Source: Ichthyophis bannanicus
Taxonomy: Eukaryota > Chordata > Amphibia > Gymnophiona > Ichthyophiidae
Assembly (NCBI GenBank): GCA_033557465.1
Contig: CM066039.1
Span: 400,787,440-400,851,439 of the forward strand
DNA length: 64,000 bases
Reading direction: 5' to 3'
Shown: positions 41,963 to 52,745 of the stretch, in pieces
How the letters are laid out: each line of letters opens with the position of its first letter
How positions within the stretch are numbered: position 1 is the first letter of the stretch
Translations under genes and position numbers: made by a program
Notes under the pieces: model-generated
Seen by the model: only the letters and a program-made list of their open reading frames with translations
Told to the model about the DNA's origin: nothing
Database searches by the model: none

Positions 41963-42512
41963 TAACTGTTCAAACTGCTGAGAGGATAAAATCACTTAAT
42001 TTTAGTTGGCTGTTTTTTTAAGTGAATTTTCAGCCAAACCCAGGACACTAGCTTTTTGGCTGAGAGTTTTTTTAAAAGTAGCTGGTCAAAATTTTGATCA
42101 ACCAGATTTGTCTGCCATTTCTGTGACTTAGTGTTCCTAGTTATGCCTAATGACTTAGTGATGAAAATTGGTGCTAACCAGTTAGTTAATTTGTAACCCC
42201 TCTCCTTCCTAGCTGTACCTCTGGAGCTGCCTTTTGATCGGTTATATTTGGCTGCTTTATGCATTTAAGATAAAGTTTAGCTGCTCAATAACCCTGCTAT
42301 GACACTTGTTTTGCTGTATGTTTTGTCAGTGTTGCAAACATAGCTAACTCTTCCTGCTTTTTCTTCTCAAAAGCTCAGGTTTCATGTAATAGTGTAGATT
42401 TCTCAAAAATGGATAATAGCAGGAAAATAAATTCAGGAAAAGGGGGAAAATAACCTTGTTTGTGAATGAACTACAAGGAGGGGCTGATAAATTTCTGGCC
42501 TTGTAATGAAAC

Positions 42513-42614
42513 AGAAAGCTATGGATACACTTCATTTCCAGTGGTCCGAATGATCTCTCTGCAATTTCAAAGATTATTTGGACCACCGGAACTGAAGTGT
42601 GACTGTAGCTTTCT
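42513..42614. repeat. Hairpin repeat with 45-bp arms
   Basis: AGAAAGCTATGG..CACTTCA at 42513 is mirrored by TGAAGTGTGACTGTAGCTTT CT ending at 42614, with CAGTGGTCC opposite GGACCACCG between them. About 80% identical arms and a 10-bp loop, so a short MITE-like palindrome. Confidence 0.7.
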
Positions 42615-43224
42615 ATCTTGAAGGACTAGAAAGGGGGACTGTTACTTCTGGAGGGAAATCTGCAACTGCGAGTATATACTTCTGGTAATTTTCTAAAAAG
42701 AATTCTTTGTATTAAAGCTAATTAATCTGTGAACCCACTGTTTTTTGTTGGATCAGTTAGGGCCTAGTAGCAGCAATTAAAGTTTGAATTTAAAACACAG
42801 AGGAGAGCTTTCTGGTTACATTTCAAACCCAGCAGAGAGCTTGTAGTTTAAATTTCAGAAGTTAGAGCCTAGCAGCAGCTAAGAGCTATAATTTAAATCA
42901 AATCAGAATTTAGCTTACCTCAGCAGCACAAGACAGGGTACTGTGTAGCAACCCTCTTTTTTATTTTAATAAGTGTTATTTCCCACCCACCCTCCCCTGG
43001 GATAATCATAGTTTTATAGGTACTTACACATCTTAAAAGACAGGAGGTGCTTTCAGGTGAAGCTCATTACCCAAATCAGTCATACACTAAGGTCCTGAGA
43101 TTAATTAAGCTTCAGGTGAACAAGGTATATTAAACGTATTAGGTACAGTTTTATTGGTATAAATACCCATAGCAGCCCCTAGTAAGTAAGAACTTAAAGA
43201 TCTAGACACAAACTTAAAACTAAG

Positions 43225-44145
43225 ATGCAGACAGCAGTCCAGCAGCGGGATGGGGGCTTTCCAGTCTTTTGCATTGAGTGTCACATGTATGATTTTCTCC
43301 CAGTAGGTGAGAGGTCTTACGTGTGCACTAGGTGCAAGGAGCTCTTTGCTCTCAGGGAACAAGTCCGTTCTCTAGAGGCTAAAGTAGCAGACTTGGAAAG
43401 CATAAGACAGACAGAGAGGTACATAGACGAGACCTACAGGGATATAGTCCTGAAGTCCCACCTCCAGTCTGGCAGCACCCCTGTTGCCATGGAGGAGAGA
43501 GGTCACGTGACAGGAGAGCATCACCCTGGTGTGGCAGGAAGTGATCCTGTAACTAGGACCTGTCCTCCAGGTGATGTAAAACCCTCTCGCACCGAGGAAA
43601 TTTCTCAAGGGCCATGTGCCCATGAGGGAAGGGTTAGGACAGCCGTTATAGTTGGTGATTCGATCATTAGGCATGTAGATAGCTGGGTGGCTGGTGGACG
43701 TGAGGATCGCCTGGTAACATGCCTGCCTGGTGCGAAGGTAGCGGACCTCATGCGCCACCTAGATAAGGTCTTAGATAGTGCTGGGGAGGAGTCTGCTGTC
43801 TTGGTACATGTCGGTACCAATGACATAGGAAAATGTGGTAGGGAGGTTCTGGAGGCAAAATTTAGGCGCTTAGGTAGGAAGTTGAAATCCAGAACATCCA
43901 GGGTAGCGTTCTCCGAAATGCTTCCTTTTCCACACGCAGGACCCAAAAGGCAGGCAGAGCTCCGGAGTCTCAATGCGTGGATGAGACAATGGTGCAGAGA
44001 TGAGGGGTTTGGATTTGTTAGGAACTGGGGAACATTCTGGGGAAAGGAAGGGCTCTTCCGAAGGGATGGGCTTCACCTTAACCGGGATGGAACCAGGCTG
44101 CTGGCATTAACCTTTAAAAAGGAGATAGAGCAGCTTTTAAACTAG
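43225..44145 (+). CDS. CR1-c ORF1 protein with SGNH esterase domain
   Basis: Intact 306-residue ORF1. ATG at 43225. A Cys-rich N-terminus (CIEC...CTRC, residues about 13-40) is followed by a short coiled coil (LREQVRSLEAKVADLES). The C-terminal half is an SGNH hydrolase/esterase: VIVGDSIIRH with the catalytic Ser (residue about 143), GTND with the oxyanion Asn (about 196) and DGLHLN with the Asp/His pair (about 282). CR1 ORF1 proteins with this esterase are well known; the domain is thought to act on lipids or help RNP assembly. It lies 35 bp before ORF2. Being open with all four SGNH blocks makes it the best-preserved LINE gene here. Confidence 0.9.
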   Translation: MQTAVQQRDGGFPVFCIECHMYDFLPVGERSYVCTRCKELFALREQVRSLEAKVADLESIRQTERYIDETYRDIVLKSHLQSGSTPVAMEERGHVTGEHHPGVAGSDPVTRTCPPGDVKPSRTEEISQGPCAHEGRVRTAVIVGDSIIRHVDSWVAGGREDRLVTCLPGAKVADLMRHLDKVLDSAGEESAVLVHVGTNDIGKCGREVLEAKFRRLGRKLKSRTSRVAFSEMLPFPHAGPKRQAELRSLNAWMRQWCRDEGFGFVRNWGTFWGKEGLFRRDGLHLNRDGTRLLALTFKKEIEQLLN

Positions 44146-44180
44146 ATATTAGGGGAAAGCCGCCAGTCGCCCAAGAGCGG

Positions 44181-47130
44181 ATGGTTCAGAAGAATGTATC
44201 CTTGAAGGATACTACCAAAAGCAGAGAGGTTCCACAAAAGAGTAAAGTAGCCCAAATGCCCTCAAGTATGGAGCAGACAGAGCTTAAAGGTCCCAATTTA
44301 CCCATGTCTAGCAATAGCCAAATTAACATGAATAAAATACATTCTCTAAAATGCTTGTATGCAAATGCTAGAAGTCTAAAGAATAAGATGGGAGAGTTAG
44401 AATATATAGCACTAAATGAAAGGTTAGATATGATTGGAATATCAGAGACATGGTGGAAGGAGGACAACCAGTGGGACACTGATACCTGGGTACAAACTAT
44501 ATCGTAATGATAGAGCTGATCAAATTGGTGGAGGGGTTGCGCTCTATGTTAGAGAGGGCGTTGACTCAGAAAGGATTAAAGTTTTGCAGGAAACAAAATC
44601 TGCTGTAGAATCTATATGGATTGAAATTCCATATAAAAGGGGGAAGGCGATGGCAGGTGGGGGTGTACTATCGAGCACTGGGCCAGAATGACCAAATGGA
44701 TGATGAAATGCTCAAAGAAATCAAGGAAACTAACAAAAGTTACAGCGCAGTAATAATGGGTGATTTCAATTACCCCGGTATCGACTGGGTCAGTGTCAAG
44801 TCAGGACATGCTAGGGAGATGAAGTTCCTAGATGGAATAAATGACTGCTTCTTGGAGCAGCTGGTTCATGAACCGACCAGAGGGGAAGCCATATTAGACC
44901 TAGTCCTTAGTGGAACACCAGATCTAGTGCAAGAGATAAGGGTGTTGGGGCCACTTGGCAATAGTGATCATAGCATGATCGCCTTTGATTTAATTAGTGG
45001 AGGAGGAGGAAAAGTAAGGAAATCCACAGTACTACCTTTTAACTTTCGAAAGGGAGACTATGATAAAATGAGGAAAACAGTTAAGAAAAAACTAAAAGGA
45101 GCAGTTGCGAAGGTTAAAGATGTACATCAAGCTTGGGTGGTGTTGAAAAATACTATCTTGGAAGACCAGACCAGCTGTATTCCACGCTTTAAGAAAAGTG
45201 GAAGGAAGTCCAAAAAACTGCCAGCATGGTTTAAAGGTGAGGTCAGAGAGGCTGTTGCCAAAAAAGCATCTTTCAGGAAATGGAAAAAAGAGCCAAACGG
45301 CGAAACCTGGAAACAGCACAAGCACTGGCAAGTCAAATGCAAGGCATTGATAAGGCAGGCAAAGAGAGAATTTGAGAAGAAGCTTGCTGCGGAAGCAAAA
45401 ACGTGAAATAAAGACCTTTTCAAGTACATTTGTAGCAAAAAACCTGTGAGTCAGTTGGTCCATTAGATGATAAAGGGGTTAAAGGAGCACTAAGGCGACA
45501 AGGCGATAGCGGAGAGACTGAATGAATTCTTTGCTTCGGTCTTTACTGAGGAAGATGTAGGGATGTTACCCATGACTGAAGTGGTATTTAAAGGTGCGGA
45601 AGAATTGAAGGAAATATCGATACTTCGGGAAGATGTCTTACAACTATTAGATAAACTGAAGAGTAGCAAATCACCTGGGCCGGATGGTATACATCCAAGG
45701 GTATTGAAAGAACTGAACTATGAGATTGCAGAACTGCTATCAGTAATCTGTGAACTATCATTAAAATCATCTCTAATACCTGAAGACTGGAGGATCGCCA
45801 ATGTAACACCAATTTTTAAAAAGGGTTCCAGGGGTGATCCGGGAAACTACAGACCGGTGAGTCTGACGTCAGTACCGGGAAAAATGGTAGAAACCATCAT
45901 AAAAAATAAACTTACTCAGCATGTAGATACTCACAACCTAATGGGAGACAGCCAACATGGCTTTAGACAAGGAAGATCTTGTCTTACTAATCTGTTATGT
46001 TTTTTTGAAGGAGTGAATAAACAGGTGGACAAAGGTGAGTCGGTTGATATTGTGTATCTGGACTTTCAGAAAGCCTTTGACAAGGTCCCTCATCAGAGAC
46101 TTTTGGCAAAACTAAAGAGTCATGGGATAGGAGGCAGTGTACTATTGTGGATCATGAACTGGTTAAAGGATAGAAAGCAGAAGGTAGGGCTAAATGGCCA
46201 ATTTTCCCAATGGAGAAAGGTGAATAGTGGTGTACCCCAGGGATCTATGCTGGGTCTGCTGCTTTTTGACATATTCATAAATGACCTGGAAAGTGGAATA
46301 ACTAGTGAGGTTATCAAATTTGCAGATGTGACAAAACTATTTAAAGTTGTTAAAACCCAAGAGGATTGTGAAAAATTGCAAGAGGATCTTGATAAATTGG
46401 AAGACACGGCATCAAAATGGCAGATGAAATTTAATGTGGACAAGTGCAAGGTTATGCACCTAGGGAAGAACAACCCAAACTATGTTTACACGATGCAAGG
46501 TTCCACATTAGAAACCACCACCCAGGAAAAAGATTTAGGCGTCATTGTGGATACCATGTTAAAACCCTCAGCCCAGTGTGCATCGGTGGCCAAGAGAGCA
46601 AATAGAATGCTAGGTATAAGGAAAGGAATGGAAAATAAAACAAAAGATTTTATAATGCCTCTATATCGTTCCATGGTGAGACCGCACCTTGAATATTGTG
46701 TGCAATTCTGGTCGCCGTATCTTAAAAAGGATATGGCGATTTTAGAAAAGGTACAGAGAAGAGCCACCACAATGGTAAAGGGGATGGAAGGATACTCATA
46801 TGAAGAAAGGCTAAAAAGGTTAGGGCTCTTTAACCTGGAAAAGAGACGGCTGAGGGGAGATATGATAGAAGTCTATAAATTAATGAACGGAGTGGAACGG
46901 GTAAACGTAGATCGATTGTTTACCTTATCAGAATATAGAAAGACTAGGGGACATGCAATGAAGCTACAGGGTAAACTATTTAAGACTAATAAAAGAAAAT
47001 ATTTTTCACTCAACGTGTAATCAAACGCTGGAATTTGTTACCTGAGGATGTAGTAAAGGCTGTTAGTGTAGCTGGGTTTAAAAAAGGTTTGGACAAGTTC
47101 CTGGAGGAAAGGTCCATAAACCATTATTAA
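44181..47130 (+). pseudogene. CR1-c ORF2 (APE endonuclease plus RT), broken
   Basis: ATG at 44181. APE-type endonuclease: NARSLKNKMGELE, ISETWW, then frameshifts near 44485 and 44635, VGVYYRALGQ, MGDFNYPGIDW (about 44756) and NSDHSMIAF (about 44962). A TGA at 45404-45406 (likely from CGA) and another stop near 45465 separate it from [37 protein letters not shown] and [20 protein letters not shown]. The catalytic box has mutated to FADVTKLF (about 46318-46341, Asp to Val). A one-base loss near 47005 shifts the last 40 codons. Not active. Confidence 0.92.
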
Positions 47131-47344
47131 GAAGGGACCCAGGATATCAATGCTTGAACCAGTACAAGCATTGCGGAACCTGTGTCTTTTGGGGAAACTG
47201 CTAGGTACATATGACCTAGATTGGCCACTGTTGGAGACAGAATGTTGGGCTTGATGCACCTTGGTCTGACCCAGTATGGCATATCTTATGTTCTTCTTTT
47301 GTTACAAGGCCAGAGACTTATCAGCCGTGCCCCCTCCCCCCTCT

Positions 47345-47527
47345 TACATTTATTTATTTTATTTTATTTATTTATATTCTCTTATATACCGTGCTATTAT
47401 GCATCAGTGTGGTTTACATTGAACAAACTGAAATTATATTGAACAGGGCATTATAACTTGGACATAACTATTTTACAGGGAACATGGGCTATGGAGGGTT
47501 AAGTGTCTTGCCCAAGACCACAAGGAG
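47345..47527 (-). mobile_element. SINE, tail part (same family as 5419-5706)
   Basis: Minus-strand copy of the SINE body and L2-like tail: starts with the ATTTATTT tract, then TATACCGTGC, CAGTGTGGTTTACATTG and CTTGCCCAAG. The tRNA-like head is missing. Confidence 0.8.
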
Positions 47528-47679
47528 CACATGAAATATGAATTTAGGATGCTAAGTTCATGGCATGGAGATGTAAGATCTAACTATGCGATCTGAGCAA
47601 GTTTATGGCTCTTCATGTGCTGCTTCCGCAGTACTCATGATGTGTTATAGTTCCATATCTGTAGTACAGTTTAAGGTAA

Positions 47680-48850
47680 ACTAAACTGTTACCATATCAT
47701 CCTGCTAAACCACTTCAGACAAATGGGCTGTGTTCCCCTACCAGCAGACTGATGGAGACAGAACCAATGAAAAGTCCAGATATCGATGATATCACTCATG
47801 TCTCTATTCACCTCAGCCACCAGAGATCCCTTCAACTGATGGTGGATGGATTTTCTCCTCTGTAGAAAATCTGAGGATTGAGAGGAAAAGTGATTAAACA
47901 TTTGTGAACGAGCACCTTGAGTACAGAAAGGTGACTCTCTCACTTGAGCGTGACATGGGAGACTCCACTGGACTGTTTTTTCTGTAGCCATAGGAGGAGA
48001 GAAAATTGGTTCAGCTCCATGCTCTTATGATAAGAGCCTGTTCAGCAGCCACAAATTGTAAGGATCTGGAAGAGTGCAGCAGCCTCGCACAACCTCAGTG
48101 CCCCCTTCTTCCTCCTCCTCCTCCTCTGTCCCCCCTGCTCTCTCCCAAAGATCGCAGAAGGCATTTGGAGGGATCGGCCTACCAGCCACCTTAAATGCAG
48201 TGCTGCAAAGCCTGCCAGTGAAACAGTTTCAGGGGAATAGAGCTGAGCCTGGCACAGATTCTCTGCCTGGGGCTCTGAGGGTGCGTATCAAGGCTTGACC
48301 TTGTCATTGTTCTTGTTGGGTCTCCCGGTTCTGTCGTCTTGGGATGCAATTTGGGTGGATTCTGGTGGCTGTTTTGCGAGAGTGCGTGTGCTCCTTTGTG
48401 GACCAAAATGCAAAGAAGCGAGAAGTAAATAAACGGTCCTTCCAGTTAATTTCCTTTCCTTGAGTCCTGCTAGAACAGTCCAGGGCCTACCCTCTAAAAC
48501 TGTATTTTCTCTGTTCTGCTGCTGCAGTACCCTTGTTCTGCTATGATTTTTTTTTCACTTTGCTCTGCAGGTTCATCTTCTTCGGACAGCTTTCTGTTTA
48601 TGCTTTCCTGTACTTAGTTCTTTACTGTTGATTACTCATTGTTGCCCATGATTGAGGTTGTGTGAGGCTTGCCATGTTTCTCCCATTTGCTTTGGGACAA
48701 ATACTGAAGGAGCCTCTGGTGGCTGAGGTGCATAGGAGCAATATCACTAGTTCTTTGTCTCAATCTGCTGGTAGGGGAACACAACCCACTTGTCTGGACT
48801 GATCTTGCAGGACTCAAGGAAAGAACATTAACTGGTAAGTAAAATGGTTA
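47680..48850 (+). mobile_element. Non-autonomous element with DIRS-like ends
   Basis: About 140 bp at the two ends are inverted copies (left 47693-47835, with GGGCTGTGTTCCCCTACCAG; right 48690-48842). At 48437-48480 a third segment (CCTTTCCTTGAGTCCTGC) complements the outer part of the right end, as an ICR does in DIRS. The right end finishes with TTAACTGGTAAGTAAA, again donor-like. No gag, RT or recombinase inside. Different sequence family from copies A-G. Confidence 0.6.
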
Positions 48851-49175
48851 CCTTGCAAGAATCTCTCATGCAGCAAGTGTTGAAGGTGGGATTCCAGGTT
48901 TCACAGTTCTGTGCACTAACCCTTGCATTACACCACCAAACCACCTTAAGTCCCTCCCTCTAGCTGTTCCTACATCTCTGAATTTATGGGAACAGCCTGT
49001 TCAGAAGATATAGATCTCTAGCAGAAGACCATGGAAAAATCTATATATGAAAGAAATGCTAGTTTAGAATAAGCTTTTTCAAAATGAATGCAGAAAGGTA
49101 GATAAAAACCTGAAAAGTAATCCTCTAATACTAGAGCAGTGCCTACTGCTTATATGATAAGCTGAGACTCTTGCC

Positions 49176-49570
49176 CAGGGCTGGCCCAAGGTAGAAACCT
49201 CAGCCTTGCTGGCCCCCCCCCCAAGCTGCTTCTGTTTTGGCGGGGGGGGGGGGAGGATGCAGGCAGCAGCAGTATTTCAAAAAGTGGTGTGTTTTGCTGC
49301 TGTTTTCTTTCCTGCAGCAGGCCGTGTCATTCAGCAACTTACTGTCAGAGGGGGGTCAGAAGTGGTGTGTCATATGTGCTGAAGAACATGGTCTGCCGCA
49401 GGCAAGAAAGCGGTGGCAAAAAGCAGCCAATTGGAAATACTGCTGCTGCCTGCTTCTCCCCTCCCCTCCCGCAGAATCAGTGGCAGTTGGGGGGGGGGGG
49501 CAGCATGGCCAGTTGTGTGCCGCTGACGCTGCCCGTCTGGACTGGTCATCTAGTGGATGAGCTGGTCCTG
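49176..49570. mobile_element. hAT MITE with perfect 8-bp duplication
   Basis: Starts CAGGGCTGGCCC and ends GAGCTGGTCCTG, flanked by CTCTTGCC at 49168-49175 and 49571-49578. Inside, GCAGGCAGCAGCAGTATTTC (about 49259) is mirrored by GAAATACTGCTGCTGCCTGC (about 49434), with long G and C runs. No transposase. Two overlapping ORFs across it are not genes. 48851-49167 holds nothing recognised. Confidence 0.88.
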
Positions 49571-49629
49571 CTCTTGCCTGCCACTATTGTAAACATCAGG
49601 AAAATGACACACCATGCCGTTCTTATATT

Positions 49630-49812
49630 ATTAAGACTCTATTCTGTTCTATGTAATTATCTCTTGTATATAGTTTACCCCGGTTCTCCAAGTTTGTACT
49701 CCTGTTCGATGTAAACCAAACAGCTTGTTGTTATGGTCTTTATGTTATAATGTAAACCGCGCTGATGCCGAATAGTGCGGTATATAAGAACTTGTAATAA
49801 ATAAATAAATAA
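49630..49812 (+). repeat. L2-like 3' tail
   Basis: GTAAACCGCGCTGATGCCG, GTGCGGTATATAAGAACTTG and AATAAATAAATAAATAAA end; the same tail type as the SINEs above but with a different body. Confidence 0.7.
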
Positions 49813-50011
49813 AAATTCTTGCAGAAGTTCTTAGTGTATTTAGATTGTCTTCACTTGCGTTGCTAGCTTATTATGCTGCATACATCATATTTACAAATCT
49901 TGACTAACTGCCTTTTATCCAAGTTTTAAACTTAAGAATTGATGGATGCAGCTTGTATTTTTTCTTTCAAGCAGGTAAACTGGCATCTCATAGATAAAAT
50001 AGTAGATATTA

Positions 50012-51495
50012 GCTAGGGAAAGTAGCACTTCTCTGTGGACAAGCAGGAAAAAAGTCCTCACATATGGGCAATGTCATGTGATGGAGCCCGTGTGGGAGTA
50101 ATCCCCACCTCCTTCCTCTGTCCACGCATTTCATCTTCCCACCTGCTGCCACTGTGCCGTATTATCTCAGTCTTCGTCTCTCCGTGGAGCCCAACGCATG
50201 CGTGTCTGATTAAGATCTTCAGTCAGTAATGCTTCAGTATTGTTTTCAGCCATTTTCTGCTTTTTCACTAACTGCCTAACTCTTAGGGTTTTTTTTTTAC
50301 TATTTAAGATTTCCTTTTGTTTCCTTAGTACCATTACCCCCTTAGGTGTAGCTGCTTTGGCCAGGAGTTAATCTTTCTCTTTCAAAATCGAGCCATTTGA
50401 TTTTGCTACAGCTAATTTTCTGGCCAATATGTCACTGAAACTTCTCAGTGGGTTTAAGAAGTGTTCCCTGTGCTCAAGGACCATATCCGCCCTGGATACC
50501 CATAGTTGGTGCCTTCAGTGCCTTAGACCTGATCATTAGCCCTCTTATTATAATTTTTGTTTGCAGATGACAAAGAGGGCTCAAAGGTCAAACGAAGCAG
50601 TGCAAAACAATTTTTGGTGCTCATAAGTCTTATCCATCAGCATTGGCTGCATCAGTCTCAATGGTGTCAAAGGCTGCATCAGATGCTGGTGGTGCGTAGA
50701 TATTAAGGAACTCTTGAGACATCAATCAAGTCTGTCTGTCTGTCTGAAGGTGGAGTATTCATCTGCATAGATGCCGAAGGGTGATTGCGCTGAGCATTGA
50801 AAGGAGGTTCAGTGTATCGGCGTTGAAGCCCTCCGACACATGGCAGTGAGAGCAGAGAAGGTTTGCAGGAGAGCCCTTCTAAGCAGCCCTGAAGAGAGGA
50901 GAGCCTATCCTCCACAACATCAGAGGAGCAGTGCCAGCCATCTCTCAGATTCTGGGAACAGCGACCAATGTAGTTGGGATCCCACACCTTGGGAGACAGC
51001 AGCCATGGAGAAGCACCACTTGAGGGCTCTTGAGGAACGCATAATAATACTGTTTGCCATGCAGCATATCTGTGCCTCATCTGCTGCATCGACATTGACA
51101 GTAGTCCAGCCGATCTTTGATAAGCATAGCTTTCCTGTGGGAGAGGCGTCAACCTCAGGGCATTGAAGGGCCCCAATGTCAGTGTTTGCCTGGTAGATTT
51201 CTTTCTAGTGCATTGGGGTCCGATGCTTCCCCGAGGCTTAGGGAGGCATCTGTGCATCATTGCTTCCAAAGAAGCTCCCAATCCCCAAAAGGCAGGACAG
51301 CAATTCAGGCTGAGTCTCAGAAGTACTTTAATTTCCTCTCTGAGTCTGAATCAGAAGGCTGGGTCACAGATATGAAATCTGATGACTTGTTGGAGGGCAG
51401 GTCCCCAAACCTTCCATCAGACACCCCCCTGTCCTCATGAGAGGCGCAAGTCACCTCCCGAGGATATGATTTTCCAGGATTTTGTTAGGCTATGA
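50012..51495 (+). mobile_element. DIRS copy G, left end and gag only
   Basis: Divergent left ITR (CTCTGTGGACAAGCAGGAA then GTCCTCACATATGGGC) followed by a gag leader. The element stops at the CR1-d insertion near 51500 and no RT is seen beyond it. Confidence 0.75.
50428..51490 (+). pseudogene. DIRS copy G gag
   Basis: ATG at 50428 opens MSLKLLSGFKKCSLC. The finger CSLC...CLQC...DH is followed at once by a stop (50537). The Ser-rich middle is scrambled. The core entry SPPEDMIFQDFVRL is recognisable at about 51455-51490, where the sequence is cut. Many stops, so it is an old copy. Confidence 0.72.
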
Positions 51496-51507
51496 TGCCA
51501 TACCATT

Positions 51508-52622
51508 AGAACATAAGAACAGCCATACTGGGTCAGACCAAGGTCCATCAAGCCCAGTATCCTGTTTCCAACAGTGGCCAATCGAGGTCATACGTACCTA
51601 ACAGTTTCCCCAAAAGACACAGGTTCCACAATGCTTGTACTGGGTCAAGCATTGATTTCCTGGGTCCCTTCTTAATAATGGTTTATGGACCTTTCATCCA
51701 GGAACTTGTCCAAACCTTTTTTAAACCCAGCTACACTAACAGCCTTTACTACATCCTCCGGTAACAAATTCCAGAGTTGGATTACATGTTGAGTGAAAAA
51801 ATATTTTCTTTTATTAGTCTTAAATAGTTTACCCTGTAGCTTCATTGCATGTCCCCTAGTCTTTCTATATTCTGATAACAAACAATCGATCTACGTTTAC
51901 CCGTTCCACTCTGTTCATTAATTTATAGACTTCTATCATATCTCCCCTCAACCGTCTCTTTTCCAGGTTAAAGAGCCCCAACCTTTTTAGCCTTTCTTCA
52001 TAGGAGTAGCCTTCCATCCCCTTTACCATTTTGGTGGCTCTTCTCTGAACCTTTTCTAATAACGCTATATCCTTTTTAAGATACGGTGACCAGAATTGCA
52101 CACAATATTCAAGATACGGTCTCACCATGGAACGATATAGAGGCATTATAATATCTCGTTTTATTTTCCATTCCTTTCCTTATGATACCTAGCATTCTAT
52201 TTGCTCTCTTGGCTGCCGCTGCACACTAGGCCAAGGGTTTTAACATGCTATCCACAATGATGCCTAAATCTTTTTCCTGGGTGGTGGTTCCTAATGTGGA
52301 ACCTTGCATCGTGTAACCATAGTTTGGGTGGTTGTTCCCTAGGTGCATATCTTTTCCACTTGTCGACATTAAATTTCATCTGCCATTTTGATGCCCAGTC
52401 TTCCAATTTATCAAGATCCTCTTGCAATTTTCCACAAGCCTCTTGGGTTTTAACAACTTTAAATAGTTTTGTGTCATCTGCAAATTTGATAACCTCACTC
52501 GTTATTCCACTTTCCAGGTCATTTATGAATATGTCAAAAAGCAGCGGATGCAGCACAGATCCCTGGGGTACACCACTATTCACCTTTCTCCATTGGGAAA
52601 ATTGGCCATTTAGCCCTTTCTA
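51508..52622 (-). mobile_element. CR1 LINE, 5'-truncated (CR1-d)
   Basis: Begins on the plus strand with the complement of the CR1 tail (CATAAGAACAGCCATACTGG) and runs to the start of the RT block. Flanks TATGATGCCA (51491-51500) and TATCATGCCA (52621-52630) resemble a 10-bp target duplication with one mismatch. Confidence 0.88.
51672..52600 (-). pseudogene. CR1-d ORF2 reverse transcriptase fragment
   Basis: [21 protein letters not shown], intact FADDTKLF (about 52470), [31 protein letters not shown] and [20 protein letters not shown] to DERSINHY. Frameshifts lie near 52330, 52150 and 51890. The palm catalytic box is intact but the N-terminal RT and endonuclease are missing. Confidence 0.9.
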
Positions 52623-52679
52623 TCATGCCACCTGATACGCCGCATAAGCACCCCCCCTTTCCAATCCCCTATAGATCTG

Positions 52680-52745
52680 TGATACAAGACCCCGAGATTC
52701 CCCCCCACGGAGTAACACCCTTAGACCCCGAGATTCCCCCCCAGT
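52680..52745. repeat. Short tandem duplication at the L1 3' end
   Basis: ACCCCGAGATTCCCCCCC occurs twice (about 52690 and 52725), with GTAACACCCTT after each, a direct repeat of roughly 35 bp that puts a stop early in one copy. Confidence 0.75.

Larger units (their letters stand above)
42900..47300 (+). mobile_element. Near full-length CR1 LINE (CR1-c)
   Basis: 5' UTR (start uncertain, between 42750 and 43000), intact ORF1 (43225-44145), broken ORF2 (44181-47130) and the 3' tail ending GACCCAGTATGGCATATCTT ATG near 47299. Longest CR1 in the window and the reference for CR1-a, -b and -d. Confidence 0.92.

Noticed and set aside
49237..49714. Two overlapping ORFs of 107 and 141 residues
   Set aside because: They lie across the hAT MITE palindrome and run into an L2-like tail; no domain and G-run dependent.
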